From Bog-950 sp964423405 (GTDB lineage: Bacteria > Bacteroidota > Bacteroidia > Chitinophagales > LD1), in NCBI GenBank assembly GCA_964423405.1, contig CAYREY010000008.1, positions 1-64,000 on the forward strand: DNA of 64,000 bases, read 5' to 3'. Each line of letters starts with the position of its first letter. Within the stretch, counting starts at the first letter, position 1. Under the pieces are notes generated by a model. It ran no database searches. It was not told the origin of the DNA and saw only the letters and a program-made list of their open reading frames with translations. The translations under genes were made by a program, and so were the position numbers. Below are positions 26,798-35,307 of the stretch, one piece after another.

Positions 26798-28075
26798 TCA
26801 AAGTCGCAGCTTGCGCATTTTCGGCGCAAAAATGTATGTACCCGCCACTACTACCAGGGTCATGCAGCCGCCAAATACTACCGAGGGTACGGTGCCCATC
26901 AGCTTGGCTGCCAGCCCGCTTTCAAAGGCACCAATCTCGTTGCTCGATGAAATAAAAATCTGGTTAACGGCGCTTACACGGCCACGCATATTATCGGGAG
27001 TCATGGTTTGTAAAATAGTCTGGCGTATTACCACACTTATATTATCAAACGCACCGGTAAGAAACAACATGGCAAACGACAGCAAGAAGTTTTCGGAAAA
27101 CGCAAAGGCAATAGTGGCCAGCCCAAAACCTGTAACCGCTACCAGCAGGTTGCGGCCGGCGTTATAGGTTGGCGGGTTATACGCCAGGTAAAAACCCATA
27201 ATTACACTGCCCAGAAAAGGCGCTGCGCGCAACACACCCAACCCCTGCGGGCCTACGTGTAATATATCGCTGGCAAACACCGGTAGCAGCGCCACGGCAC
27301 CGCCAAACAACACCGCAAACAAATCGAGCGATATGGCCGATAGCATCTCCTGCTTATTAAACACAAAGCGCAAACCGGCAGTAAGCGATTCGTACAACGA
27401 TTCGGTTTTTTCTTTTGCCGGTGTTTGCTGCATGGGCACCCGCAGAAAAATAACAAACGAAATAACCATCAGCATCACCGATGTAGAAAAAGCAATCTGC
27501 ACATTGGTAAAGCCATACAACAAACCACCCAGCGCCGGCCCCAGCACGGCGGCTGTTTGCCAGGTGTTGCTACCCCAGGTAGCGGCATTGGCATACAAGT
27601 GGCGCGGTATCAGCTGCGGAAAAATACTCTGGTACGCCGGTGCCATAAAACCACGGAAAATTCCGCTCAGCCCTATCATAAGGTATATAGGCATGGGCCC
27701 GTAGGTTTGCAACAGCGTAGTGGTGCCGCTCATTTCAAAACCTATTACCGCAAAACAAAACGTAACGCCCACTATAGTAATCCGCGCAATTTTGTACCGG
27801 TTAAAGGTATCGGCCGCATGGCCGCTGTACAACGATGTAAGAATAAACGGCAAGGCCTCGGCCAGGCCCAGTAAACCCAGCGCCAGTTTATCGTGTGTTA
27901 TCTCATACACTTTCCAGCCTATAATAACCTCGGCCATTTGTATGGCAAACGTTAGCATAAACCGCGATAGCTGAAAATTTAAAAATGCCGGTATGCGTAA
28001 CGCGGCGTATGGGTCTATAGCCCCCTTACCCCCAAAGGGGGAATTAGTGTTCTCCTCATTATTAATATTACTCAT
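26798..28075 (-). CDS. MFS transporter (MFS_3/enterobactin-exporter-like)
   Basis: 425 aa with about 12 hydrophobic segments. RFMLTFAIQMAEVIIGWKVY opens TM1; SLYSGHAADTFNRYKIARI is the loop-2/3 MFS signature (G-x-x-A-D-x-x-x-R); MTPDNMRGRVSAVNQIF is the C-half counterpart. It most resembles the PF05977 group of exporters. The first about 20 residues, including NSPFGGKGAI, are encoded by a palindromic repeat (28019-28126) and are probably not original; the transporter-like sequence resumes at DPYAALRIP. Substrate unknown. Confidence 0.9.
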   Translation of the reverse strand: MSNINNEENTNSPFGGKGAIDPYAALRIPAFLNFQLSRFMLTFAIQMAEVIIGWKVYEITHDKLALGLLGLAEALPFILTSLYSGHAADTFNRYKIARITIVGVTFCFAVIGFEMSGTTTLLQTYGPMPIYLMIGLSGIFRGFMAPAYQSIFPQLIPRHLYANAATWGSNTWQTAAVLGPALGGLLYGFTNVQIAFSTSVMLMVISFVIFLRVPMQQTPAKEKTESLYESLTAGLRFVFNKQEMLSAISLDLFAVLFGGAVALLPVFASDILHVGPQGLGVLRAAPFLGSVIMGFYLAYNPPTYNAGRNLLVAVTGFGLATIAFAFSENFLLSFAMLFLTGAFDNISVVIRQTILQTMTPDNMRGRVSAVNQIFISSSNEIGAFESGLAAKLMGTVPSVVFGGCMTLVVVAGTYIFAPKMRKLRL

Positions 28076-28126
28076 AATATATATCTGCTTCGCCTTTTTA
28101 AAGTCCTCTTCGGGGATTTAGGGGCT
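28019..28126. repeat. Short relative of the palindrome-ended repeat
   Basis: The left end is AGCCCCCTTACCCCCAAAGG, continuing GGGAATTAGTG. The right end, read on the minus strand, is AGCCCCTAAATCCCC followed by GAAGAGGACTTT. The pattern (C4-5, TAA/TTA, C4-5, A-rich centre, G4-5, ATTAG) is that of copies A and B at 19 kb. About 55 bp lie between the two palindromes. It encodes the stop of the upstream methyltransferase gene and the N-terminus of the MFS gene. Confidence 0.7.
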
Positions 28127-28918
28127 GGTTATTGCTCTTTGGCGCACCGCTTCAAATAAAAGTATAGCCGCGCTTACACTTACATTCAGCGAATCTATTT
28201 TACCCAGCATGGGTATTATTATTTTTTCGTCGGCGCAACGTAACCATTCGTCACTTAATCCTGTTGCCTCAGTACCAACAACAACTGCGCTGGCTGTTTT
28301 AAAATTTTTTTCAAAGTACGGTTCTGTTGCGCCCAACTCTGCCGCATAAGTAGTAATGCCTCTTTCTTTTAAAAAGGCTACTGCTTCGGTAGTTTCACAT
28401 ACCGCAAGCTGGTTGGTAAACACCGTACCTACCGACGAGCGGATGGCATTGGGGTTATATACATCGGTTTTGGGGTCGCACACAATCACAGCATCTACAC
28501 CGGCAGCATCGCAGGTGCGCAGCATAGCGCCCAGGTTACCGGGTTTTTCAACGGCTTCTATTACCAGTATCAGCGGGTCTGCGGGTAGTTGCAGGCTATC
28601 CAGCGTATGCAGTTTGGGCCGGGCGGTGGCTATAACCCCCTCGGTAGTCTCGCGGTAAGCCAGCGAGTCGTACACGGCTTTGGTAATGCTGTATTGTTCG
28701 CTTACATTTTTCAGTTCGGCCAGTGGGTAATCTAGCTGGTCGTTCAGTATATCCTCACAAACAAAAACAGTCTCTATAGTATATCCGGCACGTTTGGCTA
28801 AAACAGCTTCGCGCAGGCCTTCTATCAATACAAGGCCCTGCTCTCTGCGTTCGCTTGCTTTTTCAAGGCGCTTCAGGTTTTTAATCTTCGGGTTCTGAAG
28901 GCTGGTTATTTTATCCAT
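28118..28918 (-). CDS. TrmH/SpoU-family RNA 2'-O-methyltransferase
   Basis: 266 aa. ITSLQNPKIKNLKRLEKASER is the typical N-terminal substrate-binding domain start. The SPOUT knot motifs are intact: ILVIEAVEKPGNLGAMLRTC (motif 1, Glu/Asn/Arg), VVVGTEATGLSDEWL (motif 2) and IIIPMLGKIDSLNVSVSAAI (motif 3). It methylates a ribose 2'-OH of rRNA or tRNA; the target cannot be told from sequence. The final residues AITSP and the TAA stop fall in the palindromic repeat. Confidence 0.93.
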   Translation of the reverse strand: MDKITSLQNPKIKNLKRLEKASERREQGLVLIEGLREAVLAKRAGYTIETVFVCEDILNDQLDYPLAELKNVSEQYSITKAVYDSLAYRETTEGVIATARPKLHTLDSLQLPADPLILVIEAVEKPGNLGAMLRTCDAAGVDAVIVCDPKTDVYNPNAIRSSVGTVFTNQLAVCETTEAVAFLKERGITTYAAELGATEPYFEKNFKTASAVVVGTEATGLSDEWLRCADEKIIIPMLGKIDSLNVSVSAAILLFEAVRQRAITSP

Positions 28919-28964
28919 CGCGGGGCTAATCTACCAGTTATTATTATTTTGCAGCTTACAAAAG

Positions 28965-29978
28965 ATGGAAAAGGAAAGCACTAAAATTACTTTTTACCAT
29001 TACAACGCTACCGACTACATAAGCAGCGAGGGCGTTACGCTGGAACACTGCGCCACTAAAGACCATGCCTACCATGTAAGCTGGGTAGATATAGTAGGCA
29101 ACAACCCTACGTTATTGCAACAGGCCGGCGAAATTTTTAAAATTCACCCGCTGGCTTTAGAAGATATTATAAACACACACCAGCGTGCCAAGGTAGAGGA
29201 CTATGGCGATTTTCTGTATGTGGTGCTACGCTTGTTTGCACTGATGGGCGATAAAATTGTAGATCAGCAGGTAAGTTTTGTACTGCGCGACAATGTGCTG
29301 CTTACGTTTCGCGAAGAAGACTATGGCATTTTTCGTAAAGTGGGCGAGCGCATACATAACAACAAAGGCAATATACGCCGCAAGGGCGAAGACCACCTGC
29401 TGTACACCCTGCTGGATGTGATTATAGATAACTACTACCTGATACTGGAGCATATAAATGATGATATAGAAAAACTGGACCACAGTATTTTGCAAATGCC
29501 CAACGATAACCAGTTTGTAAAACTGCAACAGCTAAAAAATCAGGTGCTGTACCTGCGTAAAAATATACTGCCGGTACGCGAGCTGATAAATAACCTGACA
29601 CGCAACGAGGTGGAGTATTTTGAAGATGAAAACAAATACTACCTGCGCGATTTGCAGGACCACATGACCCGCAATGTAGAAGAAATAGATTTTCACCGCG
29701 ACCAGATAAACTCGCTGATGGACTTATACTACAGCCTACAAACGCATAAAATGAACAACGTAATGAAAACGTTGACCACCGTATCGTTTGTATTGCTGCC
29801 GCTAACGTTTATTGCTACTATTTATGGTATGAATTTTAAATACATGCCACGGGTAGATGACCCCTGGGGGTTTTGGGAAGTGCTGGGCGGTATGGGTGTA
29901 ATTTCGGCTATTCTTTTATTTATTGCCATTACCCGCAACTGGATAAGTACCCGGGCTTTTAGCCGAAAGGACTTTTAG
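28965..29978 (+). CDS. corA: CorA magnesium/cobalt transporter
   Basis: 337 aa. A long cytoplasmic domain precedes two C-terminal membrane helices: VSFVLLPLTFIATIYGMNF, with the GMN selectivity motif at residues 288-290, and GVISAILLFIAIT. FLYVVLRLFAL and the basic C-terminal tail TRAFSRKDF are also typical. The loop between the helices contains MPRVDDPWGF rather than the E. coli MPE-type sequence, as is usual in Bacteroidota. It forms a pentameric Mg2+ channel. nadD begins 56 bp downstream, same strand. Confidence 0.96.
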   Translation: MEKESTKITFYHYNATDYISSEGVTLEHCATKDHAYHVSWVDIVGNNPTLLQQAGEIFKIHPLALEDIINTHQRAKVEDYGDFLYVVLRLFALMGDKIVDQQVSFVLRDNVLLTFREEDYGIFRKVGERIHNNKGNIRRKGEDHLLYTLLDVIIDNYYLILEHINDDIEKLDHSILQMPNDNQFVKLQQLKNQVLYLRKNILPVRELINNLTRNEVEYFEDENKYYLRDLQDHMTRNVEEIDFHRDQINSLMDLYYSLQTHKMNNVMKTLTTVSFVLLPLTFIATIYGMNFKYMPRVDDPWGFWEVLGGMGVISAILLFIAITRNWISTRAFSRKDF

Positions 29979-30034
29979 TTTCCGGTTCTCAATTACTACC
30001 TTTTATTCTTTCTTTGCCACACTAATAGTTACCC

Positions 30035-30607
30035 GTGAAAATTGGTCTCTTTTTCGGCTCGTTTAACCCCGTACACAACGGGCACTTAATTATAGCCAAC
30101 TATATGTGCCAGGTTACCGACCTGCAAAAAGTGTGGCTGGTGGTTTCGCCGCAAAGCCCGTTTAAGCAAAAAGAAAGCATGCTGGGCGAATATGACCGTA
30201 TTAACCTCATTAACCTGGCTATTGAAAAAAACCCGCGGCTGGTAGCTTCCGATATTGAGTTTAAGCTGCCCAAGCCCAACTATACTATAGATACGCTTAC
30301 TTACCTGAGCGAAAAATACCCCCAGCACCAGTTTTGCTTGATAATGGGCAGCGACAATCTGGAAACACTGCACAAATGGAAGAATTATCAACTATTGTTG
30401 ACTAACTACCCTATTTATGTGTATAACCGCAGGGGTACAGCCGTAAACCCTTACCCCGACCACAAAAACATTACCTTTCTCGACTTCCCTTTTCTCGATA
30501 TCTCGTCCACCTTTATCCGCGAAAGCATAAAAAAGGGCATTTCTATGGAGTATTTCCTACCCGAAGAGGTATGGAAATACATCAACGAAATGAATTTTTA
30601 TAAATAA
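30035..30607 (+). CDS. nadD: Nicotinate-nucleotide adenylyltransferase
   Basis: 190 aa, GTG start (GTGAAAATTGG). IGLFFGSFNPVHNGHLIIA contains the GxFxPxHxGH nucleotidyltransferase motif; SPFKQKESMLGEYDR follows; FCLIMGSDNLETLHKW is the substrate loop; DISSTFIRESIKKG is the ISSTxIR motif. It makes deamido-NAD from nicotinate mononucleotide and ATP. It follows corA on the same strand and precedes the 532 bp gene-free region. Confidence 0.97.
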   Translation: MKIGLFFGSFNPVHNGHLIIANYMCQVTDLQKVWLVVSPQSPFKQKESMLGEYDRINLINLAIEKNPRLVASDIEFKLPKPNYTIDTLTYLSEKYPQHQFCLIMGSDNLETLHKWKNYQLLLTNYPIYVYNRRGTAVNPYPDHKNITFLDFPFLDISSTFIRESIKKGISMEYFLPEEVWKYINEMNFYK

Positions 30608-31139
30608 CTAAAAATCAATTACTTGCATTGTTTACTATTACTAACAAATACCCTGTTGGTAAGGGTGTATAACTGTGGGCAATTACCCAAAAAATTTTTT
30701 TTGAATTGTGGTGGTTATATACGTCCCCCGTTGGGCGTAATTGGGTGTGGTTAAAAGTGCACATAATCAACACCTCCATCAACACTGTGTTAGCATAAAG
30801 TTGTTCCGTTAACAATGCTAACATGCTAATCCACAGCCTGTTAATAAGCCTGTCTTTTGCTGTACTGGCGCGGGTTTCGTTTCTACAGGGTATGTTAGCC
30901 TGTGCTGTTTTTATACCAGCAACCTAAAAACCAAACTTTACAGTACCAAGTTTATCTAACAATCCACACAGCTAATAATAACCTGTTTTATTTTTTAAAA
31001 TCTAATTATGATTAATACAGTATGTGGGTTGTGTAAAATACAAGTTTTTTCAGAACCCGCCGATAGGGTAAAAACGTATAAAATACAGGAGTTTTGTAGC
31101 CCCACATATAAAACCTGACTAATTGTCAATTACTTAAGC
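30608..31139. other. 532 bp gene-free region with DnaA-box-like words and a bulged hairpin
   Basis: No coding frame of note. It is AT-rich, with AAAAAATTTTTTTT at about 30690 and an A/T tract at about 30985-31005. Four 9-mers differ from TTATNCACA at a single position: 30664-30672 (minus), 30746-30754 (minus), 30827-30835 (plus) and 31030-31038 (minus). GTTAGCAT (30789-30796) and ATGCTAAC (30815-30822) form a hairpin with an inner TTGTT/AACAA stem. It could be a replication origin or hold an unannotated RNA; neither is shown. Confidence 0.35.
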
Positions 31140-31925
31140 ATGGGTGGTATAAGATCTACAATTTTTGTTTCGGCGTTTGTCGTGGCATGTTCATTTATGC
31201 CGGGCAACTTCTCTTTTGAAGAAACCCAAAAGGCGTATGAGCGCGTAAACGACGCTTATTCGCGTAAAGAGGAGTATGTGAAGATGAAATGCCGCTCGAA
31301 GGATATTCCGGAGGAAACCTTTGGAAACGTGTTTATACGGGCTTTTAAGCAGGAAGAGATAATGGAATTATGGGTACAGAAGCCCGATGGTAAATACATA
31401 AAATTTAACGAGTTTAAGGTATATGCCATGTCGGGCACCCTGGGCCCTAAACGCCAGCAGGGCGATTGCCAGGTGCCGGAGGGGTATTACTACATCAGCG
31501 ATTTTAACCCTGTTAGCAGCTATCATCTTTCACTAGGAATTAACTACCCCAACGATTCGGACCTTAAGTTAAGCGAGGCACCTAAAAAAGGCGGCGATAT
31601 ATACATACATGGCGGCAAGGCCAGCGCTGGCTGCCTGGCTATGAGCAATTACTACATAGAGGATATCTACATCTGCGCAGTTAAAGCGCGCAGTAACGGG
31701 CAAACCAGAATACCCGTGCTTATTTACCCGTTCAAAATGAACGATGCCAACATGCAGCGTTACGGCAAATATGCGCAGTACGCCAAAAACCTGAAACTGT
31801 GGAACAACCTGGCGGTGGGTTACAACATGTTTGAAAAAACCAGCCGCTTACCCGATTTCTACGTAGATAACGAGGGTTACTATAAATTTATAGATCCTGC
31901 TACCGAATCTGCTTCTTCCAGATAG
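31140..31925 (+). CDS. L,D-transpeptidase family protein (YafK-like)
   Basis: 261 aa with an N-terminal hydrophobic signal (IFVSAFVVACSFMPG). The catalytic YkuD region is at about residues 95-190: QVPEGYYYISDFNP, then DIYIHGGKASAGCLAMSN, the H-(x)n-S-x-G-C signature with the nucleophile Cys. GTLGPKRQQGDCQVPEG is typical of the YafK/ErfK-related group that acts on peptidoglycan or its attached lipoprotein. It is probably periplasmic. The gene follows the 532 bp region, and the decarboxylase-like gene begins 105 bp downstream. Confidence 0.9.
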   Translation: MGGIRSTIFVSAFVVACSFMPGNFSFEETQKAYERVNDAYSRKEEYVKMKCRSKDIPEETFGNVFIRAFKQEEIMELWVQKPDGKYIKFNEFKVYAMSGTLGPKRQQGDCQVPEGYYYISDFNPVSSYHLSLGINYPNDSDLKLSEAPKKGGDIYIHGGKASAGCLAMSNYYIEDIYICAVKARSNGQTRIPVLIYPFKMNDANMQRYGKYAQYAKNLKLWNNLAVGYNMFEKTSRLPDFYVDNEGYYKFIDPATESASSR

Positions 31926-32030
31926 TTTCTACCCTTTCTGTACTTAATGCTTTACAGAACGCACTCTACTGACATATTGCTGTAACTAAAATTATCAATT
32001 ACATACATTGCTATAGGTTAGTTTAGCTGT

Positions 32031-32669
32031 ATGAAAATTATTAAACGCGTACTGATAGGCATTATGGTAGTCAGTGCTTTTTTGTATGCCTATTACCAAC
32101 TTTGGTTTTTGCGTCAGCCTGCCCGTACTATACCTAATAACAATACTCTTTTTGTAGCGCCTGCCAATGGTAAAGTTGTATCGGTTAAAAAGTGGAGTGC
32201 CGAAAACCTGATGGTAAAGAAAGGTATGATGGGCGTTATCAACGTGTGGACAAAGGATGTGGATACTGCCGGCACAATCATATCTATACAAATGGATGTT
32301 ACTAATGTACATTACCAGCGTGCCCCAACCGGTGGCAGAGTGGTAAGTAAGCATTACCAGAAAGGTAATTTTAATAATGCTGTGGTAATGAGTAACGAGT
32401 ATGGTTTGCGTTTTGAAAACGAACACAACGAATTTTTACTTGAAACTACCACCGGCAAAAAATATAAGGTTGTACAGATAGCCGGTTTTGTAGCCCGCCG
32501 CATTGTAGATTTTACTACCGATAACCAACCCGTTAAGCAAGGCGATGTCATCGGCCTGATTAAACTGGGTAGCCAGGTATCGGTACTATTACCACACGGT
32601 GTAGATGTAGATGTAAAAGTAGGTGATATTACTACCGATGGCGAAACCATACTGGGCCACGAACAATAA
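32031..32669 (+). CDS. psd: Phosphatidylserine decarboxylase-like protein (short, single-membrane-helix form)
   Basis: 212 aa. One N-terminal membrane helix (VLIGIMVVSAFLYAYY) precedes FLRQPARTIP, corresponding to the family's F(Y/F)RDPxR. Then APANGKVVSV (usually ADGKV), MDVTNVHYQRAPTGGRV (His94 region) and a C-terminal KLGSQVSVLLP, where Gly180-Ser181 would be the self-cleavage site giving the pyruvoyl group. It would make phosphatidylethanolamine from phosphatidylserine at the inner membrane. Asn46 replaces the Asp normally found in ADGKV, which is the Asp implicated in self-processing in this family, so activity is uncertain. No phosphatidylserine synthase gene is nearby. Confidence 0.82.
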   Translation: MKIIKRVLIGIMVVSAFLYAYYQLWFLRQPARTIPNNNTLFVAPANGKVVSVKKWSAENLMVKKGMMGVINVWTKDVDTAGTIISIQMDVTNVHYQRAPTGGRVVSKHYQKGNFNNAVVMSNEYGLRFENEHNEFLLETTTGKKYKVVQIAGFVARRIVDFTTDNQPVKQGDVIGLIKLGSQVSVLLPHGVDVDVKVGDITTDGETILGHEQ

Positions 32670-33073
32670 GCAATTACACATTACCGGCAGCATTTTCTTC
32701 TTTTTAATAACAAGCATATAACTCTGCTGCAGGGTTAGCAGTTTGCTATACCCAAGATTTATGTAATTATACTGTTTAGCAGTATGGTTATTTATAAACT
32801 ATACATGCAATAGACTGCTTAATTTTTATAAAACATACTATTTACCGGCAGCATATAATAGTACGTTTTTAATCATGTTTTTATTGGTAGTACATTAACA
32901 TGGTTTGCTATCAAATATGTTCCACATAGAACATTTTTTTATTCAATGTTTTTATATCTGTACGCTATAAAAATGTATCAGCACAAATACTTTCTCAGTA
33001 TTTAAGCTAAACTGTGTTATACTATAAAACAGAAAGGAAAAACGTATTGCAGGCAGTTACTGAGGTTATACTA
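32670..33073. other. 404 bp AT-rich gene-free region
   Basis: Between convergent genes (decarboxylase + and symporter -), so no promoter is needed here. It is strikingly AT-rich. TTACCGGCAGCAT occurs twice (32681-32693 and 32842-32854), ATACTG/CAGTAT makes a short inverted repeat (32769-32785), and a parS-like 16-mer lies at 32918-32933. I see no gene. Confidence 0.4.
32918..32933. other. parS-like 16-mer
   Basis: TGTTCCACATAGAACA, two mismatches from the palindrome TGTTCCACGTGGAACA that ParB binds in many bacteria. The left half is perfect. Confidence 0.35.
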
Positions 33074-34125
33074 TCAGGCTGTTTTTTTACCCCACCAGTA
33101 AGCAAGTGCGCCACCGGTTACCAGGTGCCATACACCCCAGCTGGCAGCTACTATTGCCATACCACCCATACCATTAAAAAACGTAAAGATGAGTATAAGC
33201 CCAAGCCCCGAGTTTTGTACGCCGGTTTCGAAGGTGATGGTTTTTCTATCGGCAAAGGGTAAACCAAACACACTGGCAAATAAATAACCACCGGTTAATG
33301 CTACGGCATTATGGACTACTACCAGCGGCATAATGGTTGTAAAGTTGGCCGTAAACACTTTTGCATTGCCGGCAAAAGCTGCTATTAAAAACACAGCAAA
33401 GGCAATCAGCGAAAAACGTTTCATTACCCTACTCAGCTTTTCGGCCAGCAATGGTTTTTGGTAGTTAAGCACTATACCGGCAATAAGGGGTATGCCTATT
33501 ACAAATACTATAGTCTGCAATACATCCAGCACATCCAGGTGTATGGTCTTAAGTAATGCTGCTGTGCTGGTATCTAAACTACCGTAGAATGAAAAGTTGA
33601 ACGGTGTCATTACAATAGCCAGTACATGCGATAGTGATGTTAACCCTACCGCTAAAGCGGTGTTGCCTTTGGCCATGTGGGTAAACATGTTGCTCATGTT
33701 ACCACCCGGGCAGGCACCAACCAGTATCATACCCAGCGCTACCGATGGTGGTGGTTGCAGTATTTTTACCAGTATAAAAGTAAGCAGTGGTAATAATAAA
33801 AAGTGTGCTGTTAAGCCTATTACCGATGTTTTCTTGTTTTTAAGTAGCGCTGTAAAATCTTCTTTCTTTAACTCCAGCGATATACCAAACAGAATAAAAC
33901 CGAGGATGATGTTTAATATCATCAGCCCGTGTTCGCTAAAGTTTATTTGTATGGTATCNNNNNNNNNNNNNNNNNNNNNNNNNNNNNNNNNNNNNNNNNN
34001 NNNNNNNNNNNNNNNNNNNNNNNNNNNNNNNNNNNNNNNNNNNNNNNNNNNNNNNNNNGGATGATGTTTAATATCATCAGCCCGTGTTCGCTAAAGTTTA
34101 TTTGTATGGTATCGAGTTCGTTCAT
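33074..34125 (-). CDS. Bile acid:sodium symporter (BASS) family protein, split by a false gap
   Basis: The readable frame is 33074-33922 from MILNIILGFILFG, but the flank beyond the N run repeats the same 55 bases and continues to ATG 34125, giving MNELDTIQINFSEHGLM before MILNIILG. Removing the gap and one 55-base copy restores a single start. About nine to ten hydrophobic segments are present, with VGACPGGNMSNMFTHMAKGN, the Gly-rich signature of the SBF/BASS family (PGGxxSN), and TFETGVQNSGLGLILI. It imports a bile-acid-like or organic acid with Na+; substrate unknown. Confidence 0.88.
33904..34113 (+). repeat. 55-base duplicated flank around the gap (assembly artefact)
   Basis: 33904-33958 and 34059-34113 are identical over all 55 bases, beginning GGATGATGTTTAATATC and ending TTGTATGGTATC. 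They sit exactly on either side of the N run, so two overlapping contig ends were placed side by side instead of being merged. Confidence 0.95.
33959..34058. other. Scaffold gap (100 N), apparently spurious
   Basis: The gap is bounded by identical 55-base flanks. Joining them restores one uninterrupted open frame. Confidence 0.9.
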
Positions 34126-34172
34126 GGGTATATATACTTGCCAGGTTTATAAAACCTGGCAAGTATTAAATA

Positions 34173-35222
34173 TTACTGCGTACTCCAGCAAACAAGTATT
34201 TCGCGTTTACCTTCGTATGGTAAACGGCCGTGTGCAGTACTAAAATTATCTACCGCTATTACATCGTTTTGTTTCCACGGTAGTATTACCAGGTTTTTCC
34301 AAATAAGTTCTTCTATGTGTTCTACATAACTATCGGGCACCGGTGTACCATCGCCAAACAACACGTTCATGCTTTGGTCTATTGGCTTAGTGGTAAGCGA
34401 TTTTACTTTTACCATCAGGCTCAAAAATGTTTTCCATAAAAATGTTTTACCCCTGCCCTGGTGTTGGTGTATGTAGGCATACTCTACATCGGCACCATGC
34501 GGGTGAAATACCTGTAAGTGGTTAAACCAAACTTTTTCTTTCGTTACCGGGTGGTTAATAGCAGCCGGTGTACGGTGTACCAACCGCAGGTTACCACCGG
34601 GCATCCATTCAAACTCTATCTCCTGTTCCCTACATTGTTTTTCTACTTCGGCTTTATCGGTAGTATTAAATATCTCGTTCCATTTTTTCAGTTCAAACAG
34701 GTTAAACTTCGATCCGCCATCTAACCCCGAATAGTTACGTACTGTAAGCACACCCTTGCGGTCAAACTCTTCCCGTATCTTCGGGTCCATATCGGCATAT
34801 ACCCTGCGGAAATTACATATAGGCGATTCGCCGCCATAGTCAGGCTCTACATGGCAGTAGAAGAAAATATTAACCGGTGGGTTTTTTACATAGCTCATTT
34901 CACAGTGCTGCATTATGGGGTAATAGCCCGGCAGCTCGCTGGCGGTAAACACATGTTTGGTACCCTTAACCAGGTTGCGTGGCGATGTACCATAGTAGGC
35001 ATGTTCCAGACGCGGGTCAACCACCACAGCCAGGTCTTCAAAATCGTTTGGGTTGTTTATTTCAAACCCGCGGAAAAGGATAGCACCATGCTTAATAAAT
35101 TTTTCGTTCATCTCGGCCTTGTTGGCTTTAAGCCAGGCAAGTAGTTCCTGCTTGCTGTTGCCGTTACCGTTGGGTTCTATAATCAGCGGAAGTTGCTGCG
35201 CGTTTACAAAGCTTTGTTTCAT
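34173..35222 (-). CDS. TauD/TfdA-family Fe(II)/2-oxoglutarate dioxygenase (SyrP-like)
   Basis: 349 aa. AILFRGFEINNPNDFEDL is the family's N-terminal block; MQHCEMSYVKNPP supplies the HxE iron ligands; the distal pair is AVDNFSTAHGRLPYEGKREI, with His and the 2-oxoglutarate-binding Arg. VFHPHGADVEYAYIHQHQG is typical of the SyrP/clavaminate-synthase-like branch, whose members hydroxylate amino acids or other carboxylates. It is cytoplasmic. Substrate unknown; neither neighbour (symporter, RsmI-like) points to a pathway. Confidence 0.9.
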   Translation of the reverse strand: MKQSFVNAQQLPLIIEPNGNGNSKQELLAWLKANKAEMNEKFIKHGAILFRGFEINNPNDFEDLAVVVDPRLEHAYYGTSPRNLVKGTKHVFTASELPGYYPIMQHCEMSYVKNPPVNIFFYCHVEPDYGGESPICNFRRVYADMDPKIREEFDRKGVLTVRNYSGLDGGSKFNLFELKKWNEIFNTTDKAEVEKQCREQEIEFEWMPGGNLRLVHRTPAAINHPVTKEKVWFNHLQVFHPHGADVEYAYIHQHQGRGKTFLWKTFLSLMVKVKSLTTKPIDQSMNVLFGDGTPVPDSYVEHIEELIWKNLVILPWKQNDVIAVDNFSTAHGRLPYEGKREILVCWSTQ

Positions 35223-35307
35223 TTCTGTATAGTTATATCAATGTAAGTACTACGTCTGTTTTTATCAGCACTACATTGTTACATAATATTACAAAAAGTA
35301 AAACTTA

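Noticed and set aside
30035..30061. Later ATG for nadD
   Set aside because: The GTG at 30035 keeps the whole GxFxPxHxGH start motif in frame at its usual distance from the N-terminus.
30608..31139. tmRNA, RNase P RNA or SRP RNA in the gene-free stretch
   Set aside because: I found none of their conserved core strings, so the region stays unassigned.
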